Shown here in pieces: positions 52,897 to 61,011 of a stretch of 64,000 nucleotides of DNA. Position 1 is the first letter of the stretch. Each line of letters opens with the position of its first letter. The stretch is taken from positions 1-64,000 of the forward strand of contig JANQRS010000032.1 of NCBI GenBank assembly GCA_028284445.1, read 5' to 3'. The notes below the pieces were generated by a model that was not told the DNA's origin, searched no databases, and was given only the letters and a program-made list of their open reading frames with translations. A program made the translations under genes and the position numbers. This DNA comes from Calditrichia bacterium (GTDB lineage Bacteria; Calditrichota; Calditrichia; RBG-13-44-9; J075).

Positions 52897-53910
52897 TTGT
52901 CAAAGTATATCCCAAATAGTTACCAAACACCTAACATCCTGATCGATGTGCATTTAAGGCGCGATCTGGATTCATACAGCTTCACTATTCTTTCTGTGAT
53001 TATTCGGAAAACAATTGGATTCAGATCGCATGAACCAGTTGCAATCAGCGCTGAAATGTTTTCCGAGATGATACCCTCAATGGGTATTGCTACCATCAAG
53101 AGGCGGTTAAAAAAGTTGGAAGGATTGGGACTAATATCTGTCGTCAGGAGCACGGTCGGCAAAAGAGGAAAAGCCAAGTCCAAATACACTCTATCAGATC
53201 TGTTTTTTGATCCTGATTCGAGCTTGAAAATTGCAGAAAGTCGTGAAGAAGGTTCGGATCACTCTGATACAAGGGTTGGTATCACTGTGATACAAGGTTC
53301 GGATCACTCTGATACCAATCTTTTAAACCATATTAAACACACTCTTAAAACACAACAGCAACAACAGGCTGCTGTTGTTATCGCTTCGCTTCAAAAACGC
53401 AGGCTATCGCCTGCAGAATCCCGCCAGCTAATCACGGACTACGGCGTCGAAAAATGTGCCCTTGGTTTGGAGCAGTTAATGTGGATTGAAAAGAATTGCC
53501 CGACCTACATCAAAAGTTCAAAAGTCGGTTTCCTTCGTGGCACGATCAAGACTGACGGGGGATATGAGATGCCGCCCGGATATCAGCGCAGCGATGTGCG
53601 CTTGAATCAGATTGGGGAAGTCAAAGCAGAATCAGAAAAGCAGCTAGCAGTACAGCAAGCAGAAGAAACAGCAGCCGCAGAGATTGCCGTTAGGTATGAC
53701 AAATTTTGGGAAGGTCTAGCCGATGGCACACGCGACATGCTCACGCAAAACATCGTCGCAAAGCTCGCCCAGGAAAACAGCTTCATGCACGGGAAATATC
53801 AAGAGCAGATCCGGAAAGGCAAATCACTTGATGAAATGCCGGTCGGCGTCCGTGCTGCATTCTGTGATGTCAGAAACGAAATGTTGAAAATCGAAATAGT
53901 GGCGAACTAA
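52897..53910 (+). CDS. Phage replication initiator (lambda O/DnaD-like winged helix)
   Basis: 337 residues from a TTG preceded by AAAGGGAGA. Residues 1-95 form a replication-O-like winged helix (PNSYQTPNILIDVHL, LSVIIRKTIGFRSH, IATIKRRLKKLEGLGLI). The middle (about 110-145) is encoded by three DNA iterons and is repetitive (GSDHSDT twice). The C-terminus is helical and charged and could bind DnaC/DnaB-type loaders. Origin DNA inside the initiator gene repeats the lambda O design. Likely function: origin recognition and replisome loading. Confidence 0.78.
   Translation: MSKYIPNSYQTPNILIDVHLRRDLDSYSFTILSVIIRKTIGFRSHEPVAISAEMFSEMIPSMGIATIKRRLKKLEGLGLISVVRSTVGKRGKAKSKYTLSDLFFDPDSSLKIAESREEGSDHSDTRVGITVIQGSDHSDTNLLNHIKHTLKTQQQQQAAVVIASLQKRRLSPAESRQLITDYGVEKCALGLEQLMWIEKNCPTYIKSSKVGFLRGTIKTDGGYEMPPGYQRSDVRLNQIGEVKAESEKQLAVQQAEETAAAEIAVRYDKFWEGLADGTRDMLTQNIVAKLAQENSFMHGKYQEQIRKGKSLDEMPVGVRAAFCDVRNEMLKIEIVAN
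53251..53350 (+). repeat. Iteron-type replication origin inside the initiator gene
   Basis: Three 20-bp direct repeats lie at 53251-53270, 53274-53293 and 53296-53315, with 22-23 bp spacing (two helical turns). The first and third are identical (GGTTCGGATCACTCTGATAC); the middle differs at three positions. Each contains an imperfect palindrome around ATCAC-GTGAT. An A+T-rich stretch follows at about 53316-53350. The pattern matches lambdoid origins. Confidence 0.75.
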
Positions 53911-53925
53911 AAGGGAGATACAAAA

Positions 53926-54711
53926 ATGGAATTCATTCAATTCAATCCGAGCAAGCGAATTGTCAACAAAGCGCACATTCTCGCTGTCACCATCATCAAC
54001 GGCGAGAAGGATGTCCAAATCGAACTGTCTACGCTGGCAGGTGATAGCAGTGACATCGGCCCGTATTTGTTCACGGCACCGAACGTCAGCGGAAACTATG
54101 AAACTATCATGCACGCCCTCGAAACCGAAGGACGCCTGACAAATATCTTCATTCAGTCGCGGAATGACAAAGAGCAGGAAAAAGCAATCGAGATGCCGCC
54201 GGAATTGAGCGATGAAGATTTGCAGTCACTCGAAATCGAAGCGCTGCAGGCTCATCAGCAGGCGTGGTATGATTGGGCGCTAAAGGCAATGAAGATCGAA
54301 GATAAAATGCATCTCATTATGTGCGAACTCTCACACCGCCTCAGCTTTTACACTACCGCATCTGACATGTGTCTTGAATCTGGCTTGCGTCTCATAAGCG
54401 GCGATGAATTGTCAATCGAGATATGCAAAGTGAAGCCTGCGGATTTCAAAGAGGGGTGCTTTGAGCCGGTCACGCCTGAATCACTGAATGCAATCAGTGT
54501 ATTTAGCACGAATGATCATTTGTTCAAGCCTGGCGATTGGGTGAAGGATTTCGAAAAGGCCTATCAGCAGGCGCTCACGTGGAAGCGAGAACGCGAAGTC
54601 AAGCAAGAGAGTGCCCGGAAAAACCGGTTGATTAGCAATTGCGCTCTTGTGCAGTCTGCCGACGTTGAAGCAGTTCTCAACACTGGAAGTGAGGCTGACA
54701 TTGAAGCATAA
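53926..54711 (+). CDS. Phage protein of unknown function
   Basis: 261 residues with an AGGGAGAT ribosome-binding site. The first 90 residues alternate strands and turns (HILAVTIINGEKDVQIELS). A Glu-rich helical region (DEDLQSLEIEALQAHQQAW) and a third part with KPGDWVKDFEKAYQQAL follow. No family recognised. Its end overlaps the start of the next gene. Confidence 0.6.
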   Translation: MEFIQFNPSKRIVNKAHILAVTIINGEKDVQIELSTLAGDSSDIGPYLFTAPNVSGNYETIMHALETEGRLTNIFIQSRNDKEQEKAIEMPPELSDEDLQSLEIEALQAHQQAWYDWALKAMKIEDKMHLIMCELSHRLSFYTTASDMCLESGLRLISGDELSIEICKVKPADFKEGCFEPVTPESLNAISVFSTNDHLFKPGDWVKDFEKAYQQALTWKREREVKQESARKNRLISNCALVQSADVEAVLNTGSEADIEA

Positions 54712-55513
54712 AGAATCCCCGATATCGTTTAAAACTCCGCTTGTGCAGGCTACTCTGCGCGGTGAGAAGACGATCACCCGCCGTTTGAATGATTTGCACG
54801 TGATAAATAAAAATCCTGATGACTGGTTTCTGAATTCCGCAGTTGTTCGCAGGGGGCAAACAGTCGCCATCTTCGACAACAAAACAAGCAGTATGACCCT
54901 AGAGATCAAGTGTCGATTCGGTGCGCCTATGCACCTGCTCTATGTGCGAGAATCATGGGCGATCAAATCTTCGCCGCTCGATGCCAGCGAAGCAATAAGG
55001 CTGAATTGGAAGGGCTGCAATCAGATCGATGAAATTCTCTACAAGGCAAGCCCGCGCATCGGTCTGCGTCATGTGCATGGAAATAATGCACATCATTTCG
55101 ACAACATGACGTACCTCGATGAATCCACTGAGATGAATTACCACCCGTTGGGGTGGCCGCAGAAGTGGAAACCGTCAATTCACATGAAGAAGATGTATGC
55201 CCGCCTTTGGCTTCAAGTCGTCAATATTCGCGTGGAGCGTCTGCAGGACATCTCAGAAGATGACGCGATTGCAGAAGGCATTGACCGTGAATGGTGCAGC
55301 GAAACAGTGCCGGAAACTGGGCAGGACGCTTCCGGTTGGGGATATCGAGATTATTCTGACCCGTCCGGATTGACCTTTGAAGAAAGTCCAATTTATTCCT
55401 TTCTAACTCTCTGGCAATCGATCAACGAAAAACGGGGTTTTAGTTGGTTCACTAACCCGTGGGTATGGGTAGTCGAATTCCACAAGACTGAAGCCCCAGG
55501 AAGGAGCGTTTGA
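54701..55513 (+). CDS. ASCH-domain phage protein
   Basis: 270 residues from a TTG at 54701 with GGAAGTGAGG upstream; the open frame extends to 54647, but that start overlaps the previous gene more. FKTPLVQATLRGEKTITRR is the ASCH (PUA-like) signature. HLLYVRESWAI and VERLQDISEDDAIAEGI match phage ASCH proteins, with WVWVVEFHK at the C-terminus. ASCH domains bind RNA or modified bases. A role in phage transcript handling is inference. Confidence 0.75.
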   Translation: MKHKESPISFKTPLVQATLRGEKTITRRLNDLHVINKNPDDWFLNSAVVRRGQTVAIFDNKTSSMTLEIKCRFGAPMHLLYVRESWAIKSSPLDASEAIRLNWKGCNQIDEILYKASPRIGLRHVHGNNAHHFDNMTYLDESTEMNYHPLGWPQKWKPSIHMKKMYARLWLQVVNIRVERLQDISEDDAIAEGIDREWCSETVPETGQDASGWGYRDYSDPSGLTFEESPIYSFLTLWQSINEKRGFSWFTNPWVWVVEFHKTEAPGRSV

Positions 55514-55514
55514 C

Positions 55515-56090
55515 GTGAGCAAGGAAGCTATCAACACTCATCACATGATTGTGGACTTCGGCAAGCACAAGGGCGAATTGTATACACGCATTCCGGTCAA
55601 CTATCTGCTTTGGATGGTCAACACAAATCACAGCCGCGTGAAGTTCGCAAAGGCAGAACTCGACCGGCGCGGAACTGCATTGCCTGAAATCGATGTAAGC
55701 GGCCACGCGATAGATCGCGCAAGTATCCTATGCCGAAAAATCTGGCACCACACCAAAGCTGATGCTCAGGAAGGGCTTCACGCCTGGCTGTGCAGAGTAG
55801 GCAAGGAAGCAATCGAAGTAAATGACACTGACAATGCCGGCCGGTATCTCTATCTCGGGATGAAGTTTGTTTTCGTGCAAGAAAGCGAATGGCCGGTCAT
55901 GAAAACGGTGATGCTCGACAGCAAAAATCGCCTGCGGTTCGATGATGATTGGCGCTGCCCTCAATGCAATGAGCAAGTCGAAAAATTCCAGATGTTCAGG
56001 CAGGATGAAGTCGCCGTTTATCACGTTGGCTGTGAGCAGGTGATTGAATACCCGGAAGGCTGGGACGGCCACAAGGATGGGGGCTTCTGA
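55515..56090 (+). CDS. DUF3820-type protein with zinc ribbon
   Basis: 191 residues from a GTG. VDFGKHKGELYTRIPVNYLL is the DUF3820 signature, also found at the C-terminus of exodeoxyribonuclease X-like proteins. A C-terminal zinc ribbon has CPQC and then Cys53 residues later in HVGC, a single Cys pair plus His/Cys. It ends in an overlap (TGATG) with the methyltransferase gene. Possibly an accessory of recombination or modification. Confidence 0.6.
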   Translation: MSKEAINTHHMIVDFGKHKGELYTRIPVNYLLWMVNTNHSRVKFAKAELDRRGTALPEIDVSGHAIDRASILCRKIWHHTKADAQEGLHAWLCRVGKEAIEVNDTDNAGRYLYLGMKFVFVQESEWPVMKTVMLDSKNRLRFDDDWRCPQCNEQVEKFQMFRQDEVAVYHVGCEQVIEYPEGWDGHKDGGF

Positions 56091-56932
56091 TGATCGAAGT
56101 GAATAAGCTTTACAACGAATGTCACCTGATCACGATGAGCAATATGCCTGACAACTTCATCGATATGGCATTGACTTCACCGCCGTACGATGATCTGCGC
56201 ACATACAACGGATTCACATTCAACTTCGAATCATGCGCACATGAGCTGTACCGGGTGTTGAAGCCTGGCGGCGTGTTAGTGTGGGTGATCAAAGATGCCA
56301 TCGTCAATGGGAGCAGATCGCTAACCTCTTACAAGCATGCTATCTACTTCGTCGAGATGTGCGGATTTCGATTGCATGATGATATGATCTGGGAAAAGCG
56401 GGGCATGTCGGCACCTTGCACAAATCGTTATCACGATGTCATGGAATACATGTTTGTGTTTTCGAAAGGAGCACCGAAGACTTTCAACCCAATTCAGGAC
56501 CGCAAGAATATCTATGCGGGGAAAATGGCTTTTGGCAAGAATAGTCGCAGGAATCCGGACGGAAGCATAAAGCCAGCGAATCAGCGTAAAGAATATGGCG
56601 AATACGGAAAGCGCACAAACATCTGGCGCATGAAGACGGCCGGGCAAGAGCGAGTATGCCAGCCCCGCAGCGATGATGATCATCCCGCGCCATTCAGCGA
56701 AGAACTAGCAGAATCACATATCCTCACGTGGACTAATCACGGTTATGTCGTCTATGATCCAATGTGCGGATCCGGCACTGCTTGTGCGATGGCAGCCAAG
56801 CTTGGCAGGAAGTTCATCGGGAGTGAAGTCAGCGAACAATACTGCATCGATGCACGGAAACGCATCGAGCCCTATCTGAATCAAACCACGATTTTCGACA
56901 TGATTTCTATACAGGAAGGCGGTGCAGCATGA
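56090..56932 (+). CDS. Orphan DNA methyltransferase (beta-type, N4-C or N6-A)
   Basis: 280 residues. Catalytic motif TSPPYDD at 29-35, then VLKPGGVLVWVIKD. The AdoMet motif YDPMCGSGTACA near 224 comes after the catalytic motif, the beta-class order. SPPY is usual for N4-cytosine and some N6-adenine enzymes. No restriction endonuclease is adjacent, so it probably protects phage DNA from host restriction. It overlaps its neighbours by 1 and 4 bp. Confidence 0.85.
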   Translation: MIEVNKLYNECHLITMSNMPDNFIDMALTSPPYDDLRTYNGFTFNFESCAHELYRVLKPGGVLVWVIKDAIVNGSRSLTSYKHAIYFVEMCGFRLHDDMIWEKRGMSAPCTNRYHDVMEYMFVFSKGAPKTFNPIQDRKNIYAGKMAFGKNSRRNPDGSIKPANQRKEYGEYGKRTNIWRMKTAGQERVCQPRSDDDHPAPFSEELAESHILTWTNHGYVVYDPMCGSGTACAMAAKLGRKFIGSEVSEQYCIDARKRIEPYLNQTTIFDMISIQEGGAA

Positions 56933-57423
56933 CCAAAGAGAATCAAAACAAGAAACCTGAAGAACGATTGAAGCAGTTAATCAATGCAGTTCACAATAGC
57001 TATGCGGAGTGTTTTCCAGCCCGGTTTTTCGCGCTCAATAAACTCGGCGTGGATGAGCTTACAGAAGAAAAAATGCTTAAGCAGATGCGTCGTGAAATAT
57101 CAACCCTGCGCTTAGAACTGAAGACGCTAAGAATATTCGTGCTTGGTGAGAAATTTCGTATGCAGTCGCCGCAGAAAAATGCCGGCGAAGATCCGCTACC
57201 AGACGAATTCAAAAGCGAAGACGTTGACCCTGAAATGCAAGGCGATTTCTACAAGCCGGGAGATGATGATTCAAGCGAATTCGACTTCAATTTCTCTGAC
57301 ATACATCTCGGCTTTGATTTGGTCAGAGGCGACCTGCAGCGGGACACAGACGACGCCTTGCATGACATCATGAAAAAGTGGGGCATCGATCAGCCGGAGG
57401 ATGATCAAGAGGAGGAATCATGA
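56929..57423 (+). CDS. Acidic phage protein of unknown function
   Basis: 164 residues. A helical basic first half is followed by a very acidic second half (DDDSSEFDFNFSD, QPEDDQEEES). It overlaps the methyltransferase and the LexA-like gene by 4 bp each. No family recognised; the acidity suggests protein or DNA mimicry, which is speculation. Confidence 0.55.
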   Translation: MTKENQNKKPEERLKQLINAVHNSYAECFPARFFALNKLGVDELTEEKMLKQMRREISTLRLELKTLRIFVLGEKFRMQSPQKNAGEDPLPDEFKSEDVDPEMQGDFYKPGDDDSSEFDFNFSDIHLGFDLVRGDLQRDTDDALHDIMKKWGIDQPEDDQEEES

Positions 57424-57674
57424 AAGGACTGACGAAACGACAACAGGCATTTTTGCAGTTCATATATGACTTTATCTGCCTTCTCGAATACCCGCCAACA
57501 ATAGCGGATATCGGCAGAGAATTCAAATTGAGGTGTAGCAACGCGATCCACAAACATTTAGTAGCGCTTGAAAAAAAGGGGATGATTGAGCGTGAGCCAC
57601 ACAAGGCTCGCGCAATCAAGATCACGGATAAGGGTCTTGAAAATGTTCAATCAGACAAGAGGAAAGCCGCATGA
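57420..57674 (+). CDS. LexA-type winged-helix DNA-binding protein
   Basis: 84 residues: LTKRQQAFLQFIYDF, PPTIADIGREFKL and HKHLVALEKKGMIER match the LexA N-terminal DNA-binding domain closely. The peptidase domain is absent. It may regulate phage genes through SOS-box-like sites. Confidence 0.75.
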   Translation: MKGLTKRQQAFLQFIYDFICLLEYPPTIADIGREFKLRCSNAIHKHLVALEKKGMIEREPHKARAIKITDKGLENVQSDKRKAA

Positions 57675-58015
57675 TGTGGCTTAAGAAGTTAGTGTGCTAT
57701 TTCATCGGGCATCGCTCGCACATAGTGGCAAGACTTGAAGAAGCAATGCAGGTAAAAACTATAATTGGCTGCGACTTTTGCGGCTTTCAAATGACTGCAT
57801 ACGAACCGGTGCAGATCAACAAACCGACGTGCCGCAATTGTTCTTTCTGGGAAGAAAAGCAAGGCCAGGTAAACTTGGGTGAGTGTTCCGGGTTTGGTTC
57901 CAAGTCGCATCAGGTGCTTGGCATTGAACCGGAGTTCACAAGCGTGCTGATTACTCAGGATATCGATTTCTGCAGCGCATTTAGATGGCGGTCTACACCG
58001 GTAGAACAATCATGA
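57671..58015 (+). CDS. Cys-rich phage protein
   Basis: 114 residues with CDFC, CRNC and further Cys (SGFGSKSHQ, DFCSAF) that could bind metal. IGHRSHIVAR is near the N-terminus. No family recognised. Confidence 0.45.
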   Translation: MMWLKKLVCYFIGHRSHIVARLEEAMQVKTIIGCDFCGFQMTAYEPVQINKPTCRNCSFWEEKQGQVNLGECSGFGSKSHQVLGIEPEFTSVLITQDIDFCSAFRWRSTPVEQS

Positions 58016-58070
58016 AGATAGCACCGGGAATTTCCAAATGGACAATAAACCTATAGCAGGAGTACGAAAG

Positions 58071-58358
58071 ATGAAATCAGGATTAGTAAGGCAGGACGCC
58101 ACAATGATTATCACCAATGATCAACTCTTAAATGGTCGCCCGGTTTCCGTTCACTACGAATCGCATACGGGCATAGCGTTTGACATGGGCGGCATCGATG
58201 CAGAAGGCCGTCCGAACCTCTACCGAAAAGGTGAAGGTTGTTTCGCGGAGCCGGTTTTTAATTGCGATGATGTGCCGGAAATGTGGGTCAATGATTCCGG
58301 CGACGCTTATCTGCGCTTCTTGAACAAAACTGCAAGCAATCAAGAGAAAGCAGCATAA
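58071..58358 (+). CDS. Hypothetical phage protein
   Basis: 95 residues from the ATG at 58071 (preceded by GGAGTACGAAAG); the frame also opens at 58038. Acidic, beta-rich (PVSVHYESHTGIAFDMGGI). No family recognised. Confidence 0.45.
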   Translation: MKSGLVRQDATMIITNDQLLNGRPVSVHYESHTGIAFDMGGIDAEGRPNLYRKGEGCFAEPVFNCDDVPEMWVNDSGDAYLRFLNKTASNQEKAA

Positions 58359-58373
58359 CTGACTGAGGTAATT

Positions 58374-58601
58374 ATGAAAAATCAAATATCAATTGAAGAT
58401 CAGATAAAGTGCGTTGAGCGCGAAATCGGTATGCGTCAAAGAGCTTATCCTCGTTGGGTCAAAGCTGGGACGATGAACGAGGGAACCGCCACAAAGGAGA
58501 TCCAGCACATGAAAGCTGTGTTGGTGACTCTTCAGGAGATCAGGGCGCGAGCAGATAACGTGCAGCCAGGTTTGTTTGATCAGGCAGAGTGGCCGGAATA
58601 G
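58374..58601 (+). CDS. Small phage helical protein
   Basis: 75 residues, two predicted helices with many charged residues (QIKCVEREIGMRQRAYPRW, VLVTLQEIRARADN). No family recognised. Its stop is 8 bp before the ATG of the next gene. Confidence 0.5.
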   Translation: MKNQISIEDQIKCVEREIGMRQRAYPRWVKAGTMNEGTATKEIQHMKAVLVTLQEIRARADNVQPGLFDQAEWPE

Positions 58602-58609
58602 GAGATAAT

Positions 58610-59032
58610 ATGAGACAAAAATTTGAACATATGATGAAGTTTCACGCAGGTGCAATGATACTGATCGGCATTTTTTCATCAACATTCATTCAGAGCATGT
58701 CAGCATTTTCTGACGTGTTCGCTACATCTTTCGAAGCGGGATTTCTGCCGGCATTCTTTCTTGCCTGTATTCCCATCATCTTCACAATCATCAAAGATGC
58801 TTTTGTGAAGCCAGGTGGCGGCGGTTTTGTGCGCGGTTTCGTCGGATTCTACTTGAGTATATACGGAGGCTTCGTGGGTGTGCTGACAATGGCGCGAATC
58901 TACGGAAGTGCAACGAGTGTCGATTGGATCACTTGCGCCCAATGGTTTTTTGGCTGCATAGTTTTTCCGGTTGTGGCATTCTGGCTCGCTGATGCTGCTT
59001 CCACGAACAAATTAGCCCAAGCGAATAAATAG
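58610..59032 (+). CDS. Four-segment phage membrane protein
   Basis: 140 residues from the ATG at 58610 with GGAGATAAT upstream. Hydrophobic segments: GAMILIGIFSSTFIQSMSA, FLPAFFLACIPIIFTII, FVGFYLSIYGGFVGVLTMA and WFFGCIVFPVVAFWLA. No family recognised. Its position in the early operon suggests superinfection exclusion or lysis control; this is inference. Confidence 0.55.
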   Translation: MRQKFEHMMKFHAGAMILIGIFSSTFIQSMSAFSDVFATSFEAGFLPAFFLACIPIIFTIIKDAFVKPGGGGFVRGFVGFYLSIYGGFVGVLTMARIYGSATSVDWITCAQWFFGCIVFPVVAFWLADAASTNKLAQANK

Positions 59033-59086
59033 ATGAGCACGATTGAAAGTTTTTCAATTTAACTGATCGATGTAGAGGTGTTAAAA

Positions 59087-59326
59087 ATGATCATTGTGCA
59101 TGAAGAAGTCGCAGCATATGAATATCTGATCAGCCGGGTCATCTATGTCAAACATCCTTGTATGCCTGTCTTTAGGATGGACGATCGAGGCCTTAAGGGG
59201 TACAGGACCGCGCAAGAGTTTTATAGGACTGAAGGCTGCATCAGTCTGTCCGGTTCTGAATACCTGATATGCCGCAGGGAACTAACCAGGCGCAGCGGCT
59301 CCAAAAGGTCAATTTCAAAAAATTAA
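59087..59326 (+). CDS. Small phage protein
   Basis: 79 residues from the ATG at 59087, preceded by GAGGTG. Strand-rich start (MIIVHEEVAAYEYLISRVI), basic end (CRRELTRRSGSKRSISKN). No family recognised. Confidence 0.4.
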   Translation: MIIVHEEVAAYEYLISRVIYVKHPCMPVFRMDDRGLKGYRTAQEFYRTEGCISLSGSEYLICRRELTRRSGSKRSISKN

Positions 59327-59330
59327 ACTG

Positions 59331-59588
59331 ATGGGGGAGTGGCTGAAAATACTTGGCTTTCCCCAACTTGGAACTGATATGAAAAATACTTTGATCCAAA
59401 AAGATTGTGACCACTGCGGTCAGCGCCCTGGTCTTATGAACAGTGAGCATTACCCAGCTAACTCTGAAGAAAAAGATTGGGTCTGCGAACAATGCGAATC
59501 AGAAATCAGCGCAATATATGAACGTTGGTGCCCATGTGGATGCAAGCGAAAAGAGGCATGTGTTTATGAAAACGCCTATACCATCTAA
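59331..59588 (+). CDS. Zinc-ribbon-like small phage protein
   Basis: 85 residues. Cys pairs CDHC and CEQC and a later CPCGC give possible zinc sites. A start at Met17 (59379) is an alternative. No family recognised. Confidence 0.4.
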   Translation: MGEWLKILGFPQLGTDMKNTLIQKDCDHCGQRPGLMNSEHYPANSEEKDWVCEQCESEISAIYERWCPCGCKRKEACVYENAYTI

Positions 59589-59694
59589 GCGCTTTATAAA
59601 CAACAGCTTGATTCACATAATGTATCTTATGTCGCCATGCACCTATGTAAACCAATAACATTGAAAGTAATCCCTATCCCCAATTGAGGAAGTT

Positions 59695-60630
59695 ATGGAG
59701 AAATACGAATTAAGAAATGGATTTGAGATCAGCGAAAAATTGCTAGATGAACTTGAAAATGAACGGCTATCCGAAGGGACAATAGCAAAACAGCTTGGCA
59801 TAAATGCGGCCACTCTCTGGCGAGTGCGCAAGAAGATGAATTGGCCGAAGAAGCAGAATTTCATGGGGTTGAGAGCAGATGAAAACGGTAAGCACTCCCC
59901 TATTGATTATTCAGGCGCTGCTGAATACCAATTACCTAACGGCCAAATGATTACACAAGATCAGCTTGACAAAATGGAAGCAGAAAAGATGTCTGAGGAA
60001 GAAATTGCTAACCACTTTGGTATATCTCGGATCAGTATAGGCAATATCCGCAGAAAAACTGGCTGGCTCAAGAAGCTAGGACGCTCTGATAAAGGGAAAG
60101 TCAAATTATCACCAAGTCTTAAGAAGCAACGGCGTAATGAATACATGCGCGACTACTATGCGGCAAACCCTGACAAGCGCTACAAGACCATGCAGCACCC
60201 AATAACCGGAAAGATTGTCGCCATGCATCGGTATGTGATGGAAGAACACTTGGGGCGACCTCTGAAAGATGGTGAAGTAGTAGACCATATAGACGGAGAT
60301 CGCTTCAATAATGCGATAGAGAATCTGCGACTCTTTTCCAGCCAGTCTGAGCACATCAAATCACACATTGCAGAAGATCCATCATTCAGGCAAGCACTCA
60401 AAGACAATTCAAGGCGGTATGAGTACGACGGAATGAGTTTGACTATTGCTGAATGGGCTGTAGTTACGGGCATTAATCGAGATACGCTTCACAGCAGAAT
60501 AGAAGTAAGGTTTTGGCCTATTGCAGATGCCCTGACAATTCCTGTCGGCAAGTATATCAATTACCATGAGCGAAAGCTCAACCCCAAATTTAAAAGCAGT
60601 AACTCCCTTATTTCAGGAAATGGAAAATGA
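59695..60630 (+). CDS. HNH endonuclease (homing-type) with HTH repeats
   Basis: 311 residues. Two HTH-like units at the N-terminus (SEGTIAKQLGINAATLWRVR, EEEIANHFGISRISIGNIR) are similar to each other. An HNH_3 nuclease follows, at about 160-225: VDHIDGDRFNNAIENLRL with preceding MHRYVMEEHLG. A C-terminal HTH is also likely. Free-standing homing endonucleases of phages have this design. It would cut specific DNA and spread its own gene. Confidence 0.78.
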   Translation: MEKYELRNGFEISEKLLDELENERLSEGTIAKQLGINAATLWRVRKKMNWPKKQNFMGLRADENGKHSPIDYSGAAEYQLPNGQMITQDQLDKMEAEKMSEEEIANHFGISRISIGNIRRKTGWLKKLGRSDKGKVKLSPSLKKQRRNEYMRDYYAANPDKRYKTMQHPITGKIVAMHRYVMEEHLGRPLKDGEVVDHIDGDRFNNAIENLRLFSSQSEHIKSHIAEDPSFRQALKDNSRRYEYDGMSLTIAEWAVVTGINRDTLHSRIEVRFWPIADALTIPVGKYINYHERKLNPKFKSSNSLISGNGK

Positions 60631-60911
60631 ACAACGATGAAAACATTGTGACAGATAATGCACTAGTTCTTTACCGGGTTGGCAGTAGTCACCGGTCGAT
60701 AAGGGTCGGTGATTGGGTAAAGAAATCGATGGTGTCCGGTAAGAAGCTAGTCATAGCGATAAAGGTGACATCGACGGAATATCCAGAAGTGCTACTTGGC
60801 AAGAATTGGGTATCGTTGGAAGGCTGCACAGTATTCAAGGGCGACGGGTCAAACGATGTGGCCTTCTCCCCCACTCGGACAATAATACCTCGTCGGGATT
60901 TTCAAATTTAA
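60627..60911 (+). CDS. Small phage protein
   Basis: 94 residues, coupled to the HNH gene by a 4-bp overlap. Beta-rich (SIRVGDWVKKSMV, VIAIKVTSTEYPEVLLG). Possibly a small SH3-like barrel. No family recognised. Confidence 0.45.
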   Translation: MNNDENIVTDNALVLYRVGSSHRSIRVGDWVKKSMVSGKKLVIAIKVTSTEYPEVLLGKNWVSLEGCTVFKGDGSNDVAFSPTRTIIPRRDFQI

Positions 60912-61011
60912 TATTGGTTAAAGTATTCGAAAGTCAGCAATCAGAAAATGTGTCTCTTTTGTCCGGTTTAGGCAGTTGATCTTTGAAATCAGGTAAGGTA
61001 ACTGTAGGCTA

